DNA of 64,000 bases, taken from the NCBI RefSeq assembly GCF_000934765.1, contig NZ_KN882196.1:73293-137292 (forward strand), in the 5' to 3' direction. The position numbers were made by a program, and so were the translations under genes. Shown here piece after piece: positions 1-9,240 of the stretch (positions are counted from its first letter, which is position 1; each line of letters opens with the position of its first letter). The notes under the pieces are model-generated. The model worked only from the letters and a program-made list of their open reading frames with translations. It had not been told where the DNA came from and searched no databases. The DNA is from Thiomicrospira microaerophila. Lineage in GTDB: Bacteria; Pseudomonadota; Gammaproteobacteria; Thiomicrospirales; Thiomicrospiraceae.

Positions 1-341
1 TCCTCAGTGCCCAATTATAGGCCTTTGTTGTCTTATTGCTATTCAAAACGCAAAAAACTTAATCTGCATCAAGATTGTTACGTTTGACGTTAAAAAACCA
101 AGGTCAAAAGCCATTTTTTAAAAAATCTTTCAAATTATCTAATAAACATCGCTATATTTAAACTAAAAAAATTTTATGACCCAGATATAGAATTACTATA
201 ACTCTTTTATTGACCATGGTTTATTAAGAAACAACGGATGCTAAAGCTATTCAAATTTGACGCTTTAAAAGGTTATAAATATGCAAAACCATCTTTTTTT
301 CAGTATGATTACGTTTTTTCAAGTTTTGGTAGATAAACAAC
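1..341. other. AT-rich region upstream of hisB, no gene seen
   Basis: No convincing reading frame is visible. The stretch is very AT-rich, as expected for a promoter-bearing intergenic region in front of the his cluster. A weak promoter could be TTCAAA near 249 with TATAAA about 18 bases downstream, but I would not rely on it. The gene upstream of the window is not visible. Confidence 0.5.
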
Positions 342-929
342 ATGCGCCTAGCAACTATTGAACGCAACACCTTAGAAACGCAAATTAAAATTGAGATTAA
401 TCTTGATGGAACAGGTAAAGCCCACTTCAATACTGGCGTACCTTTTTTTGAACATATGCTTGATCAGATTGCGCGCCACGGTTTGATTGACCTCGACATT
501 ACCGCTGTAGGTGACTTACACATTGACGACCATCATACGGTTGAAGATGTGGGTATCGCACTGGGTCAAGCCTTGAAGCAAGCGGTGGGTGATAAAAAAG
601 GCATTGCGCGCTATGGCCATGCGTATGTGCCACTTGATGAAGCGCTGTCTAGGGTCGTGATTGATCTTTCAGGGCGACCCGGCCTGTCATTTCATGCCGA
701 CTTTACCCGCGCCCAAATAGGCACGTTTGAAACAGAGTTGGTCGCGGAGTTCTTTCAAGGGTTTGTAAACCACGCGCAAGCCACCTTGCACATTGATAAT
801 CTTCGCGGTCATAATGCGCATCACCAAGTTGAAACGATTTTCAAAGCCTTTGGACGCGCCCTACGCATGGCGCTATCGCCAGACGAAAGGATGGCAGGCA
901 TGCTACCTTCCACCAAAGGGAGTTTATAG
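342..929 (+). CDS. hisB: imidazoleglycerol-phosphate dehydratase
   Basis: Converts imidazole-glycerol phosphate to imidazole-acetol phosphate in histidine biosynthesis (cytoplasm). At 195 residues it is the monofunctional dehydratase, without the N-terminal phosphatase domain of the enteric fusion. The N-terminus carries the R-x-T-x-E-T-x-I pattern. The metal-binding motifs are visible: F-F-E-H-M-L near residue 36, H-H-T-V-E-D near 63, and a second H-N-A-H-H-Q-V-E near 158. It is the first gene of a tight his cluster, with hisH only two bases downstream, so the two are almost certainly cotranscribed. Confidence 0.97.
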   Translation: MRLATIERNTLETQIKIEINLDGTGKAHFNTGVPFFEHMLDQIARHGLIDLDITAVGDLHIDDHHTVEDVGIALGQALKQAVGDKKGIARYGHAYVPLDEALSRVVIDLSGRPGLSFHADFTRAQIGTFETELVAEFFQGFVNHAQATLHIDNLRGHNAHHQVETIFKAFGRALRMALSPDERMAGMLPSTKGSL

Positions 930-931
930 TC

Positions 932-1570
932 ATGAGCCGCAAACAAATTGTGGTGGTTGATTATGGTATGGGCAATTTGCGCTCGGTCGCCAAGGCGGCT
1001 GAACATGTTGCAAATCAATCAGCCGATATTCTTGTTAGCCAAAACCCGCAGGATATTGCCAATGCGGATGCCGTTATTTTCCCTGGCCAAGGCGCGGCGA
1101 AAGCCTGTATGCAAGCCTTAAAAGATACGGGGATGATGCAGCCCGTGATAGAAGCCGCTGAAACCAAACCCTTTTTAGGCATCTGCATGGGGCTACAAGT
1201 ATTAATGACCTACAGCGATGAAAACCAAGGGATTGAATGCCTTGATGTCATACCAGGCCTGGTTAAGAAATTTGATGAAACCCGCTTTCCTGAGTTAAAA
1301 ATACCGCATATGGGTTGGAATCAAATACATCAAACCCAAGATCATCCGTTATGGCATGGCATTGTCAATTCAAGCCGATTTTATTTTGTGCATAGCTATT
1401 TTGTTAAGCCAAAGCTTGATCATTATGCCATTGGCACCACAGAATATGGCGAAACCTTTACCAGCGCGATAGCACATAATAAACTGTTTGCAATTCAAGC
1501 GCACCCCGAAAAGAGCGCTGATGCGGGTCTGCAATTATTAAAAAACTTTATACACTGGAATGGCGCTTAG
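932..1570 (+). CDS. hisH: imidazole glycerol phosphate synthase, glutaminase subunit
   Basis: Class I glutamine amidotransferase that feeds ammonia to HisF. The nucleophile lies in G-I-C-M-G-L-Q (Cys85). The His-x-Glu pair of the triad is in A-H-P-E near residues 191-193. The N-terminal V-D-Y-G-M-G-N-L is typical of HisH. Length (212 residues) is normal. A 13/14 copy of the AACCAGGCCTGGTT palindrome at 1251-1264 encodes its P-G-L-V segment. HisF is encoded two genes downstream, so both subunits come from one transcript. Confidence 0.97.
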   Translation: MSRKQIVVVDYGMGNLRSVAKAAEHVANQSADILVSQNPQDIANADAVIFPGQGAAKACMQALKDTGMMQPVIEAAETKPFLGICMGLQVLMTYSDENQGIECLDVIPGLVKKFDETRFPELKIPHMGWNQIHQTQDHPLWHGIVNSSRFYFVHSYFVKPKLDHYAIGTTEYGETFTSAIAHNKLFAIQAHPEKSADAGLQLLKNFIHWNGA

Positions 1571-1613
1571 ACCCTACGGTTAAAAAAGAGCCAGCAAGAA
1601 TTAGGAAGACAAT

Positions 1614-2366
1614 ATGTTACTGATACCCGCAATAGATTTAAAAGACGGCCAATGTGTGCGTTTACGTCAAGGACTGATGGACGATGCCACGGTTTTTTCA
1701 TCCGATATCGTCGCGATGGCGGAACGCTGGGTGAACCAAGGCGCGCGCCGCCTGCACATGGTGGACTTAAACGGTGCATTTGAAGGCAAGCCGGTGAATG
1801 GCGATGCCGTTTATCAGGTACGCAAGGCCTACCCAGACCTGCCGATTCAGATTGGCGGGGGTATTCGTGATCTAGCGACGATCGAAGCCTATTTAAGCGC
1901 CGGGGTTAGCTATTGTATTATCGGCACCAAAGCGGTTCACAATCCGGAATTCGTGGCACAAGCTTGCAAAGCCTTTCCAGGACATATTATGGTTGGACTC
2001 GATGCCAAAGACGGTTATGTCGCCATTAATGGCTGGGCTGAAGTCACTGACCACTTGGTTACTGAGTTGGGCAAACGCTTTGAAGATGATGGTGTCGAAG
2101 CGATTATTTACACGGATATCGGTCGTGATGGCATGATGCAGGGCGTTAATATCGAAGCCACCCAAGCGCTGGCTCGCGCCCTGCGCATTCCGGTTGTCGC
2201 GTCGGGTGGCATTACCAATCTTGAGGACATTAAAGCCCTAGCGAAAATTGAACGCGATGGTGTAGTCGGCGCCATTACTGGCCGTGCCATCTACGAAGGC
2301 ACACTGAATCTGGCTGAAGGACAAGCACTCGCTGACACCCTGAGCCAAGCGTTGGAGCAAGCCTAA
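1614..2366 (+). CDS. hisA: ProFAR isomerase
   Basis: Phosphoribosylformimino-AICAR-phosphate isomerase, a TIM barrel with the usual two catalytic aspartates: Asp8 in the opening I-P-A-I-D-L-K-D-G and Asp130 in G-L-D-A-K-D-G. The phosphate-binding G-G-G-I-R follows near residue 81, and a second V-A-S-G-G-I motif is near the C-terminus. The 250-residue length is typical. Its stop codon overlaps the hisF start by one base (TAATG), indicating translational coupling. Confidence 0.97.
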   Translation: MLLIPAIDLKDGQCVRLRQGLMDDATVFSSDIVAMAERWVNQGARRLHMVDLNGAFEGKPVNGDAVYQVRKAYPDLPIQIGGGIRDLATIEAYLSAGVSYCIIGTKAVHNPEFVAQACKAFPGHIMVGLDAKDGYVAINGWAEVTDHLVTELGKRFEDDGVEAIIYTDIGRDGMMQGVNIEATQALARALRIPVVASGGITNLEDIKALAKIERDGVVGAITGRAIYEGTLNLAEGQALADTLSQALEQA

Positions 2367-3139
2367 TGGGGTTAGCAAAACGTATTATTCCCTGTTTGGA
2401 TGTTGACAATGGCCGTGTGGTGAAAGGCGTGCAGTTTGTTGAAATCCGCGATGCGGGTGACCCAGTTGAAGTAGCGAAACGTTATGATCAGCAGGGCGCG
2501 GATGAAATCACATTTCTGGATATCACCGCCAGTTCAGACAACCGCGATACCATCGTGCATGTCGTTGAACAGGTCGCCAGCCAAGTTTTTATCCCACTGA
2601 CCGTGGGTGGCGGCATTCGCAAGGTTGAAGATGTGCGCCAAATGCTCAACGCCGGTGCGGATAAGGTGTCGATCAATACTGCTGCGATTCACAACCCTGA
2701 ATTTGTCCGTCAAGCGGCTGACTTATTTGGCTCACAGTGCATCGTGGTGGCGATTGATGCGAAAAAAGTCAGCGCCGACAATGAACCCAATCGCTGGGAA
2801 ATTTTTACGCATGGCGGGCGCAAGTCAACCGGTATTGATGCCATTAACTGGGCAATTAAAATGGAAAGCTATGGCGCAGGCGAAATCCTACTGACGAGCA
2901 TGGACAGGGATGGCACCAAAATTGGTTTTGACCTTGAGCTCACTCGTGCGGTCGCGGATGCCATTAAAATTCCAGTCATCGCTTCTGGCGGCGTGGGTGA
3001 ACTGCAACACTTGGTTGATGGCGTCAAACAGGGTCATGCCCAAGCGGTGTTGGCCGCCAGTATTTTCCATTTTGGCCAACACACCATCGAAGAAGCCAAA
3101 TTAGCGATGCAACAACAAGGGGTAGAGGTACGCTTATGA
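2366..3139 (+). CDS. hisF: imidazole glycerol phosphate synthase, cyclase subunit
   Basis: Cyclase half of the HisH-HisF complex, making imidazole-glycerol phosphate and AICAR. It is a TIM barrel of 257 residues with catalytic Asp12 (P-C-L-D-V-D) and Asp131 (V-A-I-D-A-K), and the G-G-G-I-R and A-S-G-G-V-G phosphate loops. It overlaps hisA by one base and hisE by four bases (ATGA). In many relatives hisI follows hisF directly; here hisE does. Confidence 0.97.
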   Translation: MGLAKRIIPCLDVDNGRVVKGVQFVEIRDAGDPVEVAKRYDQQGADEITFLDITASSDNRDTIVHVVEQVASQVFIPLTVGGGIRKVEDVRQMLNAGADKVSINTAAIHNPEFVRQAADLFGSQCIVVAIDAKKVSADNEPNRWEIFTHGGRKSTGIDAINWAIKMESYGAGEILLTSMDRDGTKIGFDLELTRAVADAIKIPVIASGGVGELQHLVDGVKQGHAQAVLAASIFHFGQHTIEEAKLAMQQQGVEVRL

Positions 3140-3453
3140 GCGAAGTGCTAGCACAACTGGATAAAATTTTACAACAACGTAAAACCGAATCGGCCGATAG
3201 CTCCTATGTTGCCAGCCTCTATGCCAAGGGTTTGGATAAGATTTTAAAGAAGGTTGGTGAGGAATCCGTCGAAACCATTATGGCGGCCAAAGACGGTGAT
3301 GCTGAACATTTAGTTTACGAGGTAGCCGATTTATGGTTTCATACCCTTGTGCTACTCGCGCACCAAAACCTATCCAGTTCGCAAGTTATATCCGAGCTTG
3401 AGCGCCGATTTGGGCTATCTGGGCTTGAAGAGAAAGCGCAGCGAACTGAATAA
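3136..3453 (+). CDS. hisE: phosphoribosyl-ATP pyrophosphohydrolase
   Basis: Removes pyrophosphate from PR-ATP, the second step of histidine synthesis. The alpha-helical MazG-like fold is recognisable from K-x-x-E-E-S-V-E-T near residues 39-46 and the E-V-A-D-L-W-F-H segment near 62. It is the stand-alone HisE (105 residues), not a HisIE fusion, and no HisI domain is encoded here. It overlaps hisF by four bases. Confidence 0.95.
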   Translation: MSEVLAQLDKILQQRKTESADSSYVASLYAKGLDKILKKVGEESVETIMAAKDGDAEHLVYEVADLWFHTLVLLAHQNLSSSQVISELERRFGLSGLEEKAQRTE

Positions 3454-3508
3454 ATTATTTATTATTTAAACAAATAACATACAACACACAAGTAAGAGAG
3501 ATCCTCCT

Positions 3509-3829
3509 ATGCAACCAGAACCAACCATTTTTAGCCGCATTATCAACAAAGAGATACCCGCAGATTATGTGTATGAAGACGACAAATGCATCGTGATTAA
3601 AGACATCAACCCGCGTGCTCGCGTGCATTTATTGATTATCCCCAAAAAACCGATTCCTACTTTATTTGATCTAAAACCTGAAGATAAAGACCTGATGGGA
3701 CACATGATGCTGCTTTTGCCACAAATCGCACAAGCGCAAAATTTGGATGGCTTTAAGACCCAAATCCACACCGGCGCTACCGGTGGACAAGAAGTTTTCC
3801 ATATTCACATTCATTTACTTGGTAACTAA
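3509..3829 (+). CDS. HIT family purine nucleoside phosphoramidase
   Basis: Small histidine-triad hydrolase of the HinT group, expected to cleave AMP-lysine type phosphoramidates. The signature H-I-H-I-H is at the very C-terminus, followed only by L-L-G-N, so the protein (106 residues) is slightly short for the family. The N-terminal T-I-F-S-R-I-I-N-K-E-I-P-A is typical. An AGAGAG-type ribosome site precedes the ATG. A HIT gene between hisE and tatA is a familiar arrangement in gammaproteobacteria. Confidence 0.92.
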   Translation: MQPEPTIFSRIINKEIPADYVYEDDKCIVIKDINPRARVHLLIIPKKPIPTLFDLKPEDKDLMGHMMLLLPQIAQAQNLDGFKTQIHTGATGGQEVFHIHIHLLGN

Positions 3830-3896
3830 CGGCATTATTTGCTATTATTCAACGCTTGCAAAAAAACAACCCTAAACATAGAAACTGGAGATAAAA

Positions 3897-4175
3897 ATGG
3901 GCATTAGCATTTGGCAGTTATTAATCATCCTCGCAATCGTTTTAGTGATATTTGGTGCAAAACGTCTGAAAAACGTGGGCTCTGACTTAGGCGGCGCGAT
4001 TAAAGGCTTCAAAAAAGCCGTTAGCGAAGATGATGAAAAGAAAGCTGCTGACCAAGCAACCGCTGAAGGACAGAAAAACATCGCCGCAGATCAAAAGTCA
4101 GACAATGTGTTTGATGCACAAGCGACTGAAAAGAAGACAGAAACCGACGCTGATAGCCAAAAGCCAAAAGTTTAA
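3897..4175 (+). CDS. tatA: Sec-independent protein translocase TatA
   Basis: Pore-forming subunit of the twin-arginine translocase. It has one N-terminal membrane helix (residues about 4-20) followed by the F-G-A-K-R-L hinge and an amphipathic helix [10 protein letters not shown]. The rest is a charged, Ala/Lys/Asp-rich tail, for 92 residues in all. A clear TGGAG site precedes the ATG. tatB and tatC follow, so the full TatABC set is present; SoxC in this window carries a twin-arginine signal and is a likely client. Confidence 0.96.
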   Translation: MGISIWQLLIILAIVLVIFGAKRLKNVGSDLGGAIKGFKKAVSEDDEKKAADQATAEGQKNIAADQKSDNVFDAQATEKKTETDADSQKPKV

Positions 4176-4216
4176 TTGCTTTAATGCTTTTTTATCCTCA
4201 TCAATTAGGATGACAC

Positions 4217-4666
4217 ATGTTTGATTTTGGTTTTCTTGAAATTGTGGTGGTGTTGATTATCACACTGCTCGTTGTCGGCCCTGAACGTATGCCTGAGGTT
4301 GCGAGAAAGGCCGGCCAAATGGTTGGCAAATTTCGCAACTTTATCAGTTCAGTAAAAGATGACACCAATCTTCGGGAAACGGTACGTGAACTGCAAGATG
4401 CTGTTGATCTAAAAGAACAGCAAAAACAATTTGAATCGATTCAGCAAGACCTTTACAAAGGGTTTGATGATGTGCGCGATCAAATTAATTTTGATGAATT
4501 GCAGCGTCCTTTTGGGCAAAACCACACAGAGCCAACAAAAAAAGACATCGAGCAGGCACAGCGTCAACTTGATAGCACAGATGATGTCACGACGCCAAAA
4601 GAAACAACGGCCACCGACACCTTATCAAACGCAGCACCTGTCGATCATGACAAACCTAAAACCTAA
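4217..4666 (+). CDS. tatB: Sec-independent protein translocase TatB
   Basis: Substrate-receptor partner of TatC. One N-terminal membrane helix is followed by V-V-G-P-E-R-M-P-E, which is diagnostic for TatB rather than TatA. A long amphipathic region (E-V-A-R-K-A-G-Q) and a polar, Thr/Asp-rich C-terminus follow. Length (149 residues) is normal. It sits 41 bases after tatA and 11 bases before tatC. Confidence 0.95.
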   Translation: MFDFGFLEIVVVLIITLLVVGPERMPEVARKAGQMVGKFRNFISSVKDDTNLRETVRELQDAVDLKEQQKQFESIQQDLYKGFDDVRDQINFDELQRPFGQNHTEPTKKDIEQAQRQLDSTDDVTTPKETTATDTLSNAAPVDHDKPKT

Positions 4667-4677
4667 GACTTATTAAA

Positions 4678-5820
4678 ATGAGTAAAACAGCCCTACCTCC
4701 TAGCGATCAAGAAATGTCCTTGGTTCAGCATTTGCTGGAACTTAGAAATGCCGTAGCCAAATCGGTGATTGCGGTTTTAGTGTTGTTTTTAATCCTGTTT
4801 CCGTTTGCTAACGATATTTATACCTACATTGCTGACCCGCTAACTCGCTTTATGCCAGAAGGCAACAGCATGATCGCGGTCGGTGTGGCCTCGCCTTTCT
4901 TAACCCCATTTAAATTAAGCTTGGTGCTGGCGATTTATATTGCTATGCCTATTCTTTTTTATCAACTTTGGCGTTTTATTGCGCCCGCGCTTTACACCCA
5001 CGAACGCCAACTGATCGCGCCTGTTTTATTTTTTAGTTCGTTTTTGTTTTATGCCGGCGGCGCATTTTCCTATTATGTTGTTTTCCCATTGGTGTTTGGC
5101 TTCCTATCGCAAACCGCACCTGAAGGCGTGACGATTGCGACCGACATCTCGCTCTATCTCGATTTCGTCATCAAAATGTTCTTTGCCTTTGGCATGGCAT
5201 TTGAAGTGCCGGTTATTACGGTATTATTGATTTTAACCGGTATGGTTAAACCTAGAGCCATGTCCCATGCACGCCCCTATGTGATTGTGGGTGCGTTTGT
5301 ACTTGGCATGCTATTAACACCGCCTGACATTATTTCCCAAACCCTGTTAGCGGTGCCTGTTTGGTTGCTTTATGAGCTAGGTATCGTTGTCGGCACCTTT
5401 ATTCTCAAGCGCAAAGGGATTGATCCTAACGGCGATAGCGATGACAACGAACCCAAGTCTATGGCTGAACCAGAGCCGAGTTCAGCCAGCTACAGCAAAA
5501 AATCCGATGATGAGGGCTTTGATAATCGCTATGCCGAACAGAATAAAGATATCAACCCGCATCAAATAAAAGCAGCACAGCAGGCGGCAGAAAAAAAAGC
5601 AGAAGCGGCCAAGTCTCAACAAACACCGGTGGATGATGATTTCGATTTTGATGCGGAATTTGATAAGATTGACGCAGAGATGGAAAAATTGAAAAAAGAT
5701 GCCGAACAACGGGAGCAGCAAAAAAATGCCAATAATGCGACCAGCGACAGCACTAGCACTGCTCAAAACCCAAGCAACCCTGAGGTTGAGCAAAAACCGG
5801 ATGACAAACCCAAAAACTAG
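4678..5820 (+). CDS. tatC: Sec-independent protein translocase TatC with long charged C-terminal tail
   Basis: Multispanning receptor for twin-arginine signal peptides. The first ~250 residues are a normal TatC: L-V-Q-H-L-L-E-L-R-N near residue 15, six membrane segments, F-x-x-G-M-A-F-E-V-P near 170 and the final helix ending at F-I-L-K-R-K. A further ~130 residues follow that most TatC proteins lack. They are highly charged, Asp/Glu/Lys/Gln-rich and partly coiled-coil-like, and by topology would be cytoplasmic. The tail has no domain I recognise. The next gene starts inside its last codons. Confidence 0.94.
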   Translation: MSKTALPPSDQEMSLVQHLLELRNAVAKSVIAVLVLFLILFPFANDIYTYIADPLTRFMPEGNSMIAVGVASPFLTPFKLSLVLAIYIAMPILFYQLWRFIAPALYTHERQLIAPVLFFSSFLFYAGGAFSYYVVFPLVFGFLSQTAPEGVTIATDISLYLDFVIKMFFAFGMAFEVPVITVLLILTGMVKPRAMSHARPYVIVGAFVLGMLLTPPDIISQTLLAVPVWLLYELGIVVGTFILKRKGIDPNGDSDDNEPKSMAEPEPSSASYSKKSDDEGFDNRYAEQNKDINPHQIKAAQQAAEKKAEAAKSQQTPVDDDFDFDAEFDKIDAEMEKLKKDAEQREQQKNANNATSDSTSTAQNPSNPEVEQKPDDKPKN

Positions 5821-7531
5821 CACCAAAAGACCACCAGGCCTGGTTGTCTTTTGGCTGGTTTTCATCAGTTTTATAAGTTTGATACCGCTAAAGCTAGTCG
5901 CGGCTAACCCACTGCAAAACCACCCTTCGGCTTACATTGCACTGCATGCCGATGACCCCATACATTGGCACCTTTGGTCTGCTGAAACCCTTGCAAAAGC
6001 CCAACAACAAAACAAACCGCTGTTTATTTCTTCTGGCTATTTTGCCTGCCATTGGTGTCACGTGATGCATCAAGAAAACTACAAAAACCCTCTGGTGGCC
6101 GATCTACTTAACCGCCATTTTATCTCGGTGAAAGTGGATCGTGAACTAACGCCCGACCTTGATGACTATCTCCTCAACCAACTACGCCAAGCAACCGGGC
6201 AAGCCGGCTGGCCTCTGCATGTCATACTCACCCCAGAAGGTCACAGTTTTAGCGGTTTTGTCTATCAGCCCACCGACACCCTATTGCAAACACTCAGCCT
6301 AATCAACCACTGGTGGCAAACAGACGCCGATAAACTGCGTGCGCTAGCTCAACCAGCGGCGCAGACTCTAGCACAAACCTCAAGCCCCATTAGACAGCTA
6401 AATCGCACCGAACTCGAACAGGCCATCCAGCAATCCCTGCCGGATTTAATCGATAACTTTGATGGCGGGCTACAAGCCATTCAAAAATTTCCGCATAGCC
6501 CGCTACTCAAATACCTCCTGCTCAATGCAAAAACAGATCAAGACACCCAAGACTGGCTTATCTTGACGCTCACACAAATGCAAACCGAGCACCTTTATGA
6601 TCACATCCACCATGGCTTTTTTCGCTATACCGTCGATCCCAACTGGCAAGAACCCCACTTTGAAAAAATGCTTTACGACAACGCACAACTCGCCGAACTG
6701 TTTTTTATCGCTGGACAGCGTTTTGGGCGTGATGACTTTATCCACACCGCACACCAAACCCTTCAATACATCGAGCGCGAACTGCTTAGCCCCGTCACTG
6801 GATTAGCCAAAGCCAGCCAATCAGCGATTGATCAACAAGGCATTGATGGCGGACGTTATATTTGGTCTCGCACACAACTTCAGGCGCAATTTAGTTCATC
6901 GGACTTTGCCATCCTCAACCAGGCCTGGTTACTCGACAACCCCGCGCCCTTTGATTTAGGCTGGCTGCCAAAGCCGATAAACGCCCCCCACTGGACAAGA
7001 ATCCAAGCGACATTGGCGCAACGCCCCAGCCTCACCGATGACAAAAAACTCATAAGCTGGAATGGCTTATTACTCTCGGCCTATGCCAGAGGCTATCAAG
7101 TCAGCCAACGTCCTGATTATGCCCTGCGCGCTTCAGGCTTAGCCGAGCGTTTGATTCGGTTATTACAACAACCCAATCCAGCACGCGCACTCAATGAACA
7201 AGGGCAATTATTTGGTCAAGCCAGCCTTGAGGATTTTGGCTACAGCCTAGCCGGCTTACAACTCTGGCAAAATGTTGCGGGGCTTGACTATCAGCCATGG
7301 ATTAACCCGCTCAGCGACAAGGCAACGCGTTATTTTTATGTAGAAAACGGCTGGCTGGCCAGCCAAGAAAGCCTATTACCCGGTCAACAAACCCCCGGCA
7401 GCCTACCGGACTTAGCCACCCCCTCGGCCAGTGCAATTTTAAGCTGTGACCAAGATGTCACTATTGTGATACAAACAGGCTTACAGCCCTGGCAATATGC
7501 CAGCTATTTAACCTACCAAGGCTGCAAATAA
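5801..7531 (+). CDS. DUF255 / YyaL-type thioredoxin-fold protein, secreted or membrane-anchored
   Basis: Family recognised from the N-terminal thioredoxin-like domain with F-A-C-H-W-C-H-V-M (Cys83, Cys86), followed by an (alpha/alpha)6-barrel-like region containing F-H-F-E-K-M-L-Y-D-N-A-Q-type residues (P-H-F-E-K-M-L-Y-D-N-A-Q-L). I place the start at 5801, overlapping tatC by 20 bases, because this gives a basic N-terminus plus a hydrophobic segment (residues about 12-34) resembling a signal peptide or anchor; an in-frame ATG at 5699 lies deep in tatC. The enzymatic role of the family is not settled. The protein is 576 residues, slightly shorter than typical full-length members. Confidence 0.82.
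   Translation: MTNPKTSTKRPPGLVVFWLVFISFISLIPLKLVAANPLQNHPSAYIALHADDPIHWHLWSAETLAKAQQQNKPLFISSGYFACHWCHVMHQENYKNPLVADLLNRHFISVKVDRELTPDLDDYLLNQLRQATGQAGWPLHVILTPEGHSFSGFVYQPTDTLLQTLSLINHWWQTDADKLRALAQPAAQTLAQTSSPIRQLNRTELEQAIQQSLPDLIDNFDGGLQAIQKFPHSPLLKYLLLNAKTDQDTQDWLILTLTQMQTEHLYDHIHHGFFRYTVDPNWQEPHFEKMLYDNAQLAELFFIAGQRFGRDDFIHTAHQTLQYIERELLSPVTGLAKASQSAIDQQGIDGGRYIWSRTQLQAQFSSSDFAILNQAWLLDNPAPFDLGWLPKPINAPHWTRIQATLAQRPSLTDDKKLISWNGLLLSAYARGYQVSQRPDYALRASGLAERLIRLLQQPNPARALNEQGQLFGQASLEDFGYSLAGLQLWQNVAGLDYQPWINPLSDKATRYFYVENGWLASQESLLPGQQTPGSLPDLATPSASAILSCDQDVTIVIQTGLQPWQYASYLTYQGCK
6917..6930. repeat. AACCAGGCCTGGTT palindrome, perfect copy, inside the DUF255 gene
   Basis: Exact 14-bp palindrome read as N-Q-A-W-L. 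Confidence 0.9.
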
Positions 7532-7534
7532 AAC

Positions 7535-8233
7535 ATGGGTGTGGTGATTATTGGTGTGGTGCTTCTAGCACTGATCAGTTTTGTGCCGCAATGGTGGACG
7601 CAATGGGTGCTAAAAAAACACAGCCAGCCCCACCCTAGCTTGGCGGGCACAGGTGCGGAGTTTGCACAACACCTGCTAAACAAACATGGCCTTGATGATG
7701 TCAGGCTTGAAGAAATCCCACAGGGTTCGGTAACCGGCGATCATTATGACCCGATTGACAAGGTTGTGCGCTTATCCAGCGCCAACTATCATAGCAACTC
7801 ACTGACGGCGATCGTCACCACCGCCCACGAAATCGGCCATGCGATTCAACACCAGCAACACTATGAACCACTGTTAACACGCACCGAAATGGTTGAGCGC
7901 GCGCAATGGATGCAAAAATTCAGCGGCATGGCGTTACTGGCGACCCCGATACTGATTCCGCTTCTTCACACGCCGATGATCGGCCTGATCACCTTTGGCG
8001 CAGGATTTATCGCAATGGGGATTCCCGTGCTGATTCACCTATCCACCCTGCCAGTCGAATTTGATGCTAGCTATAAACGTGCCCTACCACTGCTTGAACA
8101 AGGCGACTATCTCGACAAACAAGACATGGCCCGCGCCCGCCACATCCTCACCGCCTGCGCCTTCACTTACGTCAGCGCCAGCCTCGCCAGCCTATTCAAC
8201 CTATGGCGCTGGTTCAGCGGCTGGCGTCGTTGA
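7535..8233 (+). CDS. zinc-dependent membrane metallopeptidase (YugP-like, Zn_peptidase_2)
   Basis: The H-E-I-G-H-A-I-Q-H zinc motif lies near residue 101. It is flanked by an N-terminal membrane helix and two or more hydrophobic segments in the second half (residues about 128-168 and 205-225). The V-E-F-D-A-S motif near residue 175 is typical of the YugP family. Substrate unknown. It starts three bases after the DUF255 gene, so the two form a pair and may act together in envelope quality control, which is inference from position only. Confidence 0.85.
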   Translation: MGVVIIGVVLLALISFVPQWWTQWVLKKHSQPHPSLAGTGAEFAQHLLNKHGLDDVRLEEIPQGSVTGDHYDPIDKVVRLSSANYHSNSLTAIVTTAHEIGHAIQHQQHYEPLLTRTEMVERAQWMQKFSGMALLATPILIPLLHTPMIGLITFGAGFIAMGIPVLIHLSTLPVEFDASYKRALPLLEQGDYLDKQDMARARHILTACAFTYVSASLASLFNLWRWFSGWRR

Positions 8234-8327
8234 TTAACAAGTCGTTGATTAACAAAATAAGGCCTTGCTTTTTTGATAAAATCTTGTTAAGTTAAATGAA
8301 ATAAACTTAACAAAGAGGTTGTGAACT

Positions 8328-9191
8328 ATGTCATCTACAGCGCTTACGATTCAACAGCTTACACCGGGGCAAAACCTAGAAAGCTATCTTCGCACTGTTC
8401 GTACGCTTCCTCAGTTAAATGCCGAGGAAGAGCGTGAGTTAGCGGAACGTCTTTATTACCAACAAGACCTTGAAGCGGCTCGCCAATTAATTCTTGCGTC
8501 CTTACGCTATGTGGTGCCGGTTGCGCGCAGTTTTAACGGCTATGGCTTACCGCTTAGCGATTTAATTCAAGAAGGCAATATCGGCTTAATGAAAGCCGTA
8601 AAACGTTTTAACCCCAACGAAAATGTACGTCTGATGACCTTTGCGGTACATTGGATTCGTGCTGAAATTAATGAATTCGTGATTAAAAACTGGCGTATTG
8701 TAAAAACCGCCACCACCAAGGCACAGCGCAAGCTATTCTTCAAACTACGCGGCGCAAAAAGCGCGCTCGCTTGGTTTAGCGACAAGGATGCTGATCGTGT
8801 AGCGGAAGAGCTGGGAGTCACCCGCGCAGACGTGTTGGAGATGGATAGCCGACTTTATGGTAAAGACATACAGATAGACATGAGCGCGGATGAGGAAGAT
8901 GAGCGCGGGCACAGTGCGCCGATTTTAATTAGCCATGAACTAGACCCCGAAACCCACTGGGTACGTGAAACCGAAGAACAACGCCAAACACAGCAAATGC
9001 ATAAAGCATTGAAGCAATTGGATGCGCGCAGCTTAGATATCATCCAATCACGCTGGCTCGGGGAAGATAAACTCGGCTTAAAAGAACTGTCCGAAAAACA
9101 CGGTGTATCGATGGAGCGTATTCGTCAAATTGAACAACAGGCGATGAAAAAACTCAAGACCGCCCTCAGTGAAGAGGGGCTATTCGCTTAA
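8328..9191 (+). CDS. rpoH: heat-shock sigma factor RpoH (sigma-32)
   Basis: Directs RNA polymerase to heat-shock promoters. Region 2 (L-I-Q-E-G-N-I-G-L-M-K-A-V-K-R-F) and region 4.2 helix-turn-helix (M-E-R-I-R-Q-I-E-Q-Q-A-M) are clear. The RpoH box Q-R-K-L-F-F-K-L-R near residue 133 separates it from sigma-70 paralogues. Length 287 residues, as expected. A good GAGG ribosome site precedes the ATG. It has its own upstream region of about 95 bases, so it is probably transcribed separately from the peptidase gene. Confidence 0.96.
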   Translation: MSSTALTIQQLTPGQNLESYLRTVRTLPQLNAEEERELAERLYYQQDLEAARQLILASLRYVVPVARSFNGYGLPLSDLIQEGNIGLMKAVKRFNPNENVRLMTFAVHWIRAEINEFVIKNWRIVKTATTKAQRKLFFKLRGAKSALAWFSDKDADRVAEELGVTRADVLEMDSRLYGKDIQIDMSADEEDERGHSAPILISHELDPETHWVRETEEQRQTQQMHKALKQLDARSLDIIQSRWLGEDKLGLKELSEKHGVSMERIRQIEQQAMKKLKTALSEEGLFA

Positions 9192-9207
9192 AAACCCCAC
9201 CAAGATG

Positions 9208-9230
9208 GCGCCCACTGAATCTCAGGGCGC
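9208..9230. terminator. GC hairpin between convergent genes
   Basis: GCGCCC (9208-9213) pairs with GGGCGC (9225-9230) between the convergent rpoH and SirB2-like genes. There is no good T-tract on the plus side, so it may be only a weak bidirectional terminator. Confidence 0.35.
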
Positions 9231-9240
9231 ACCTAAGCGA

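Noticed and set aside
1..341. Riboswitch or his leader peptide ahead of hisB
   Set aside because: I looked for a His-rich short frame with a following terminator and found none; the his attenuator normally precedes hisG, which is not here.
5482..5865. Minus-strand hydrophobic frame opposite the tatC tail
   Set aside because: Arises from the reverse complement of Asp/Glu/Lys-rich codons; tatC and the next gene account for the DNA.
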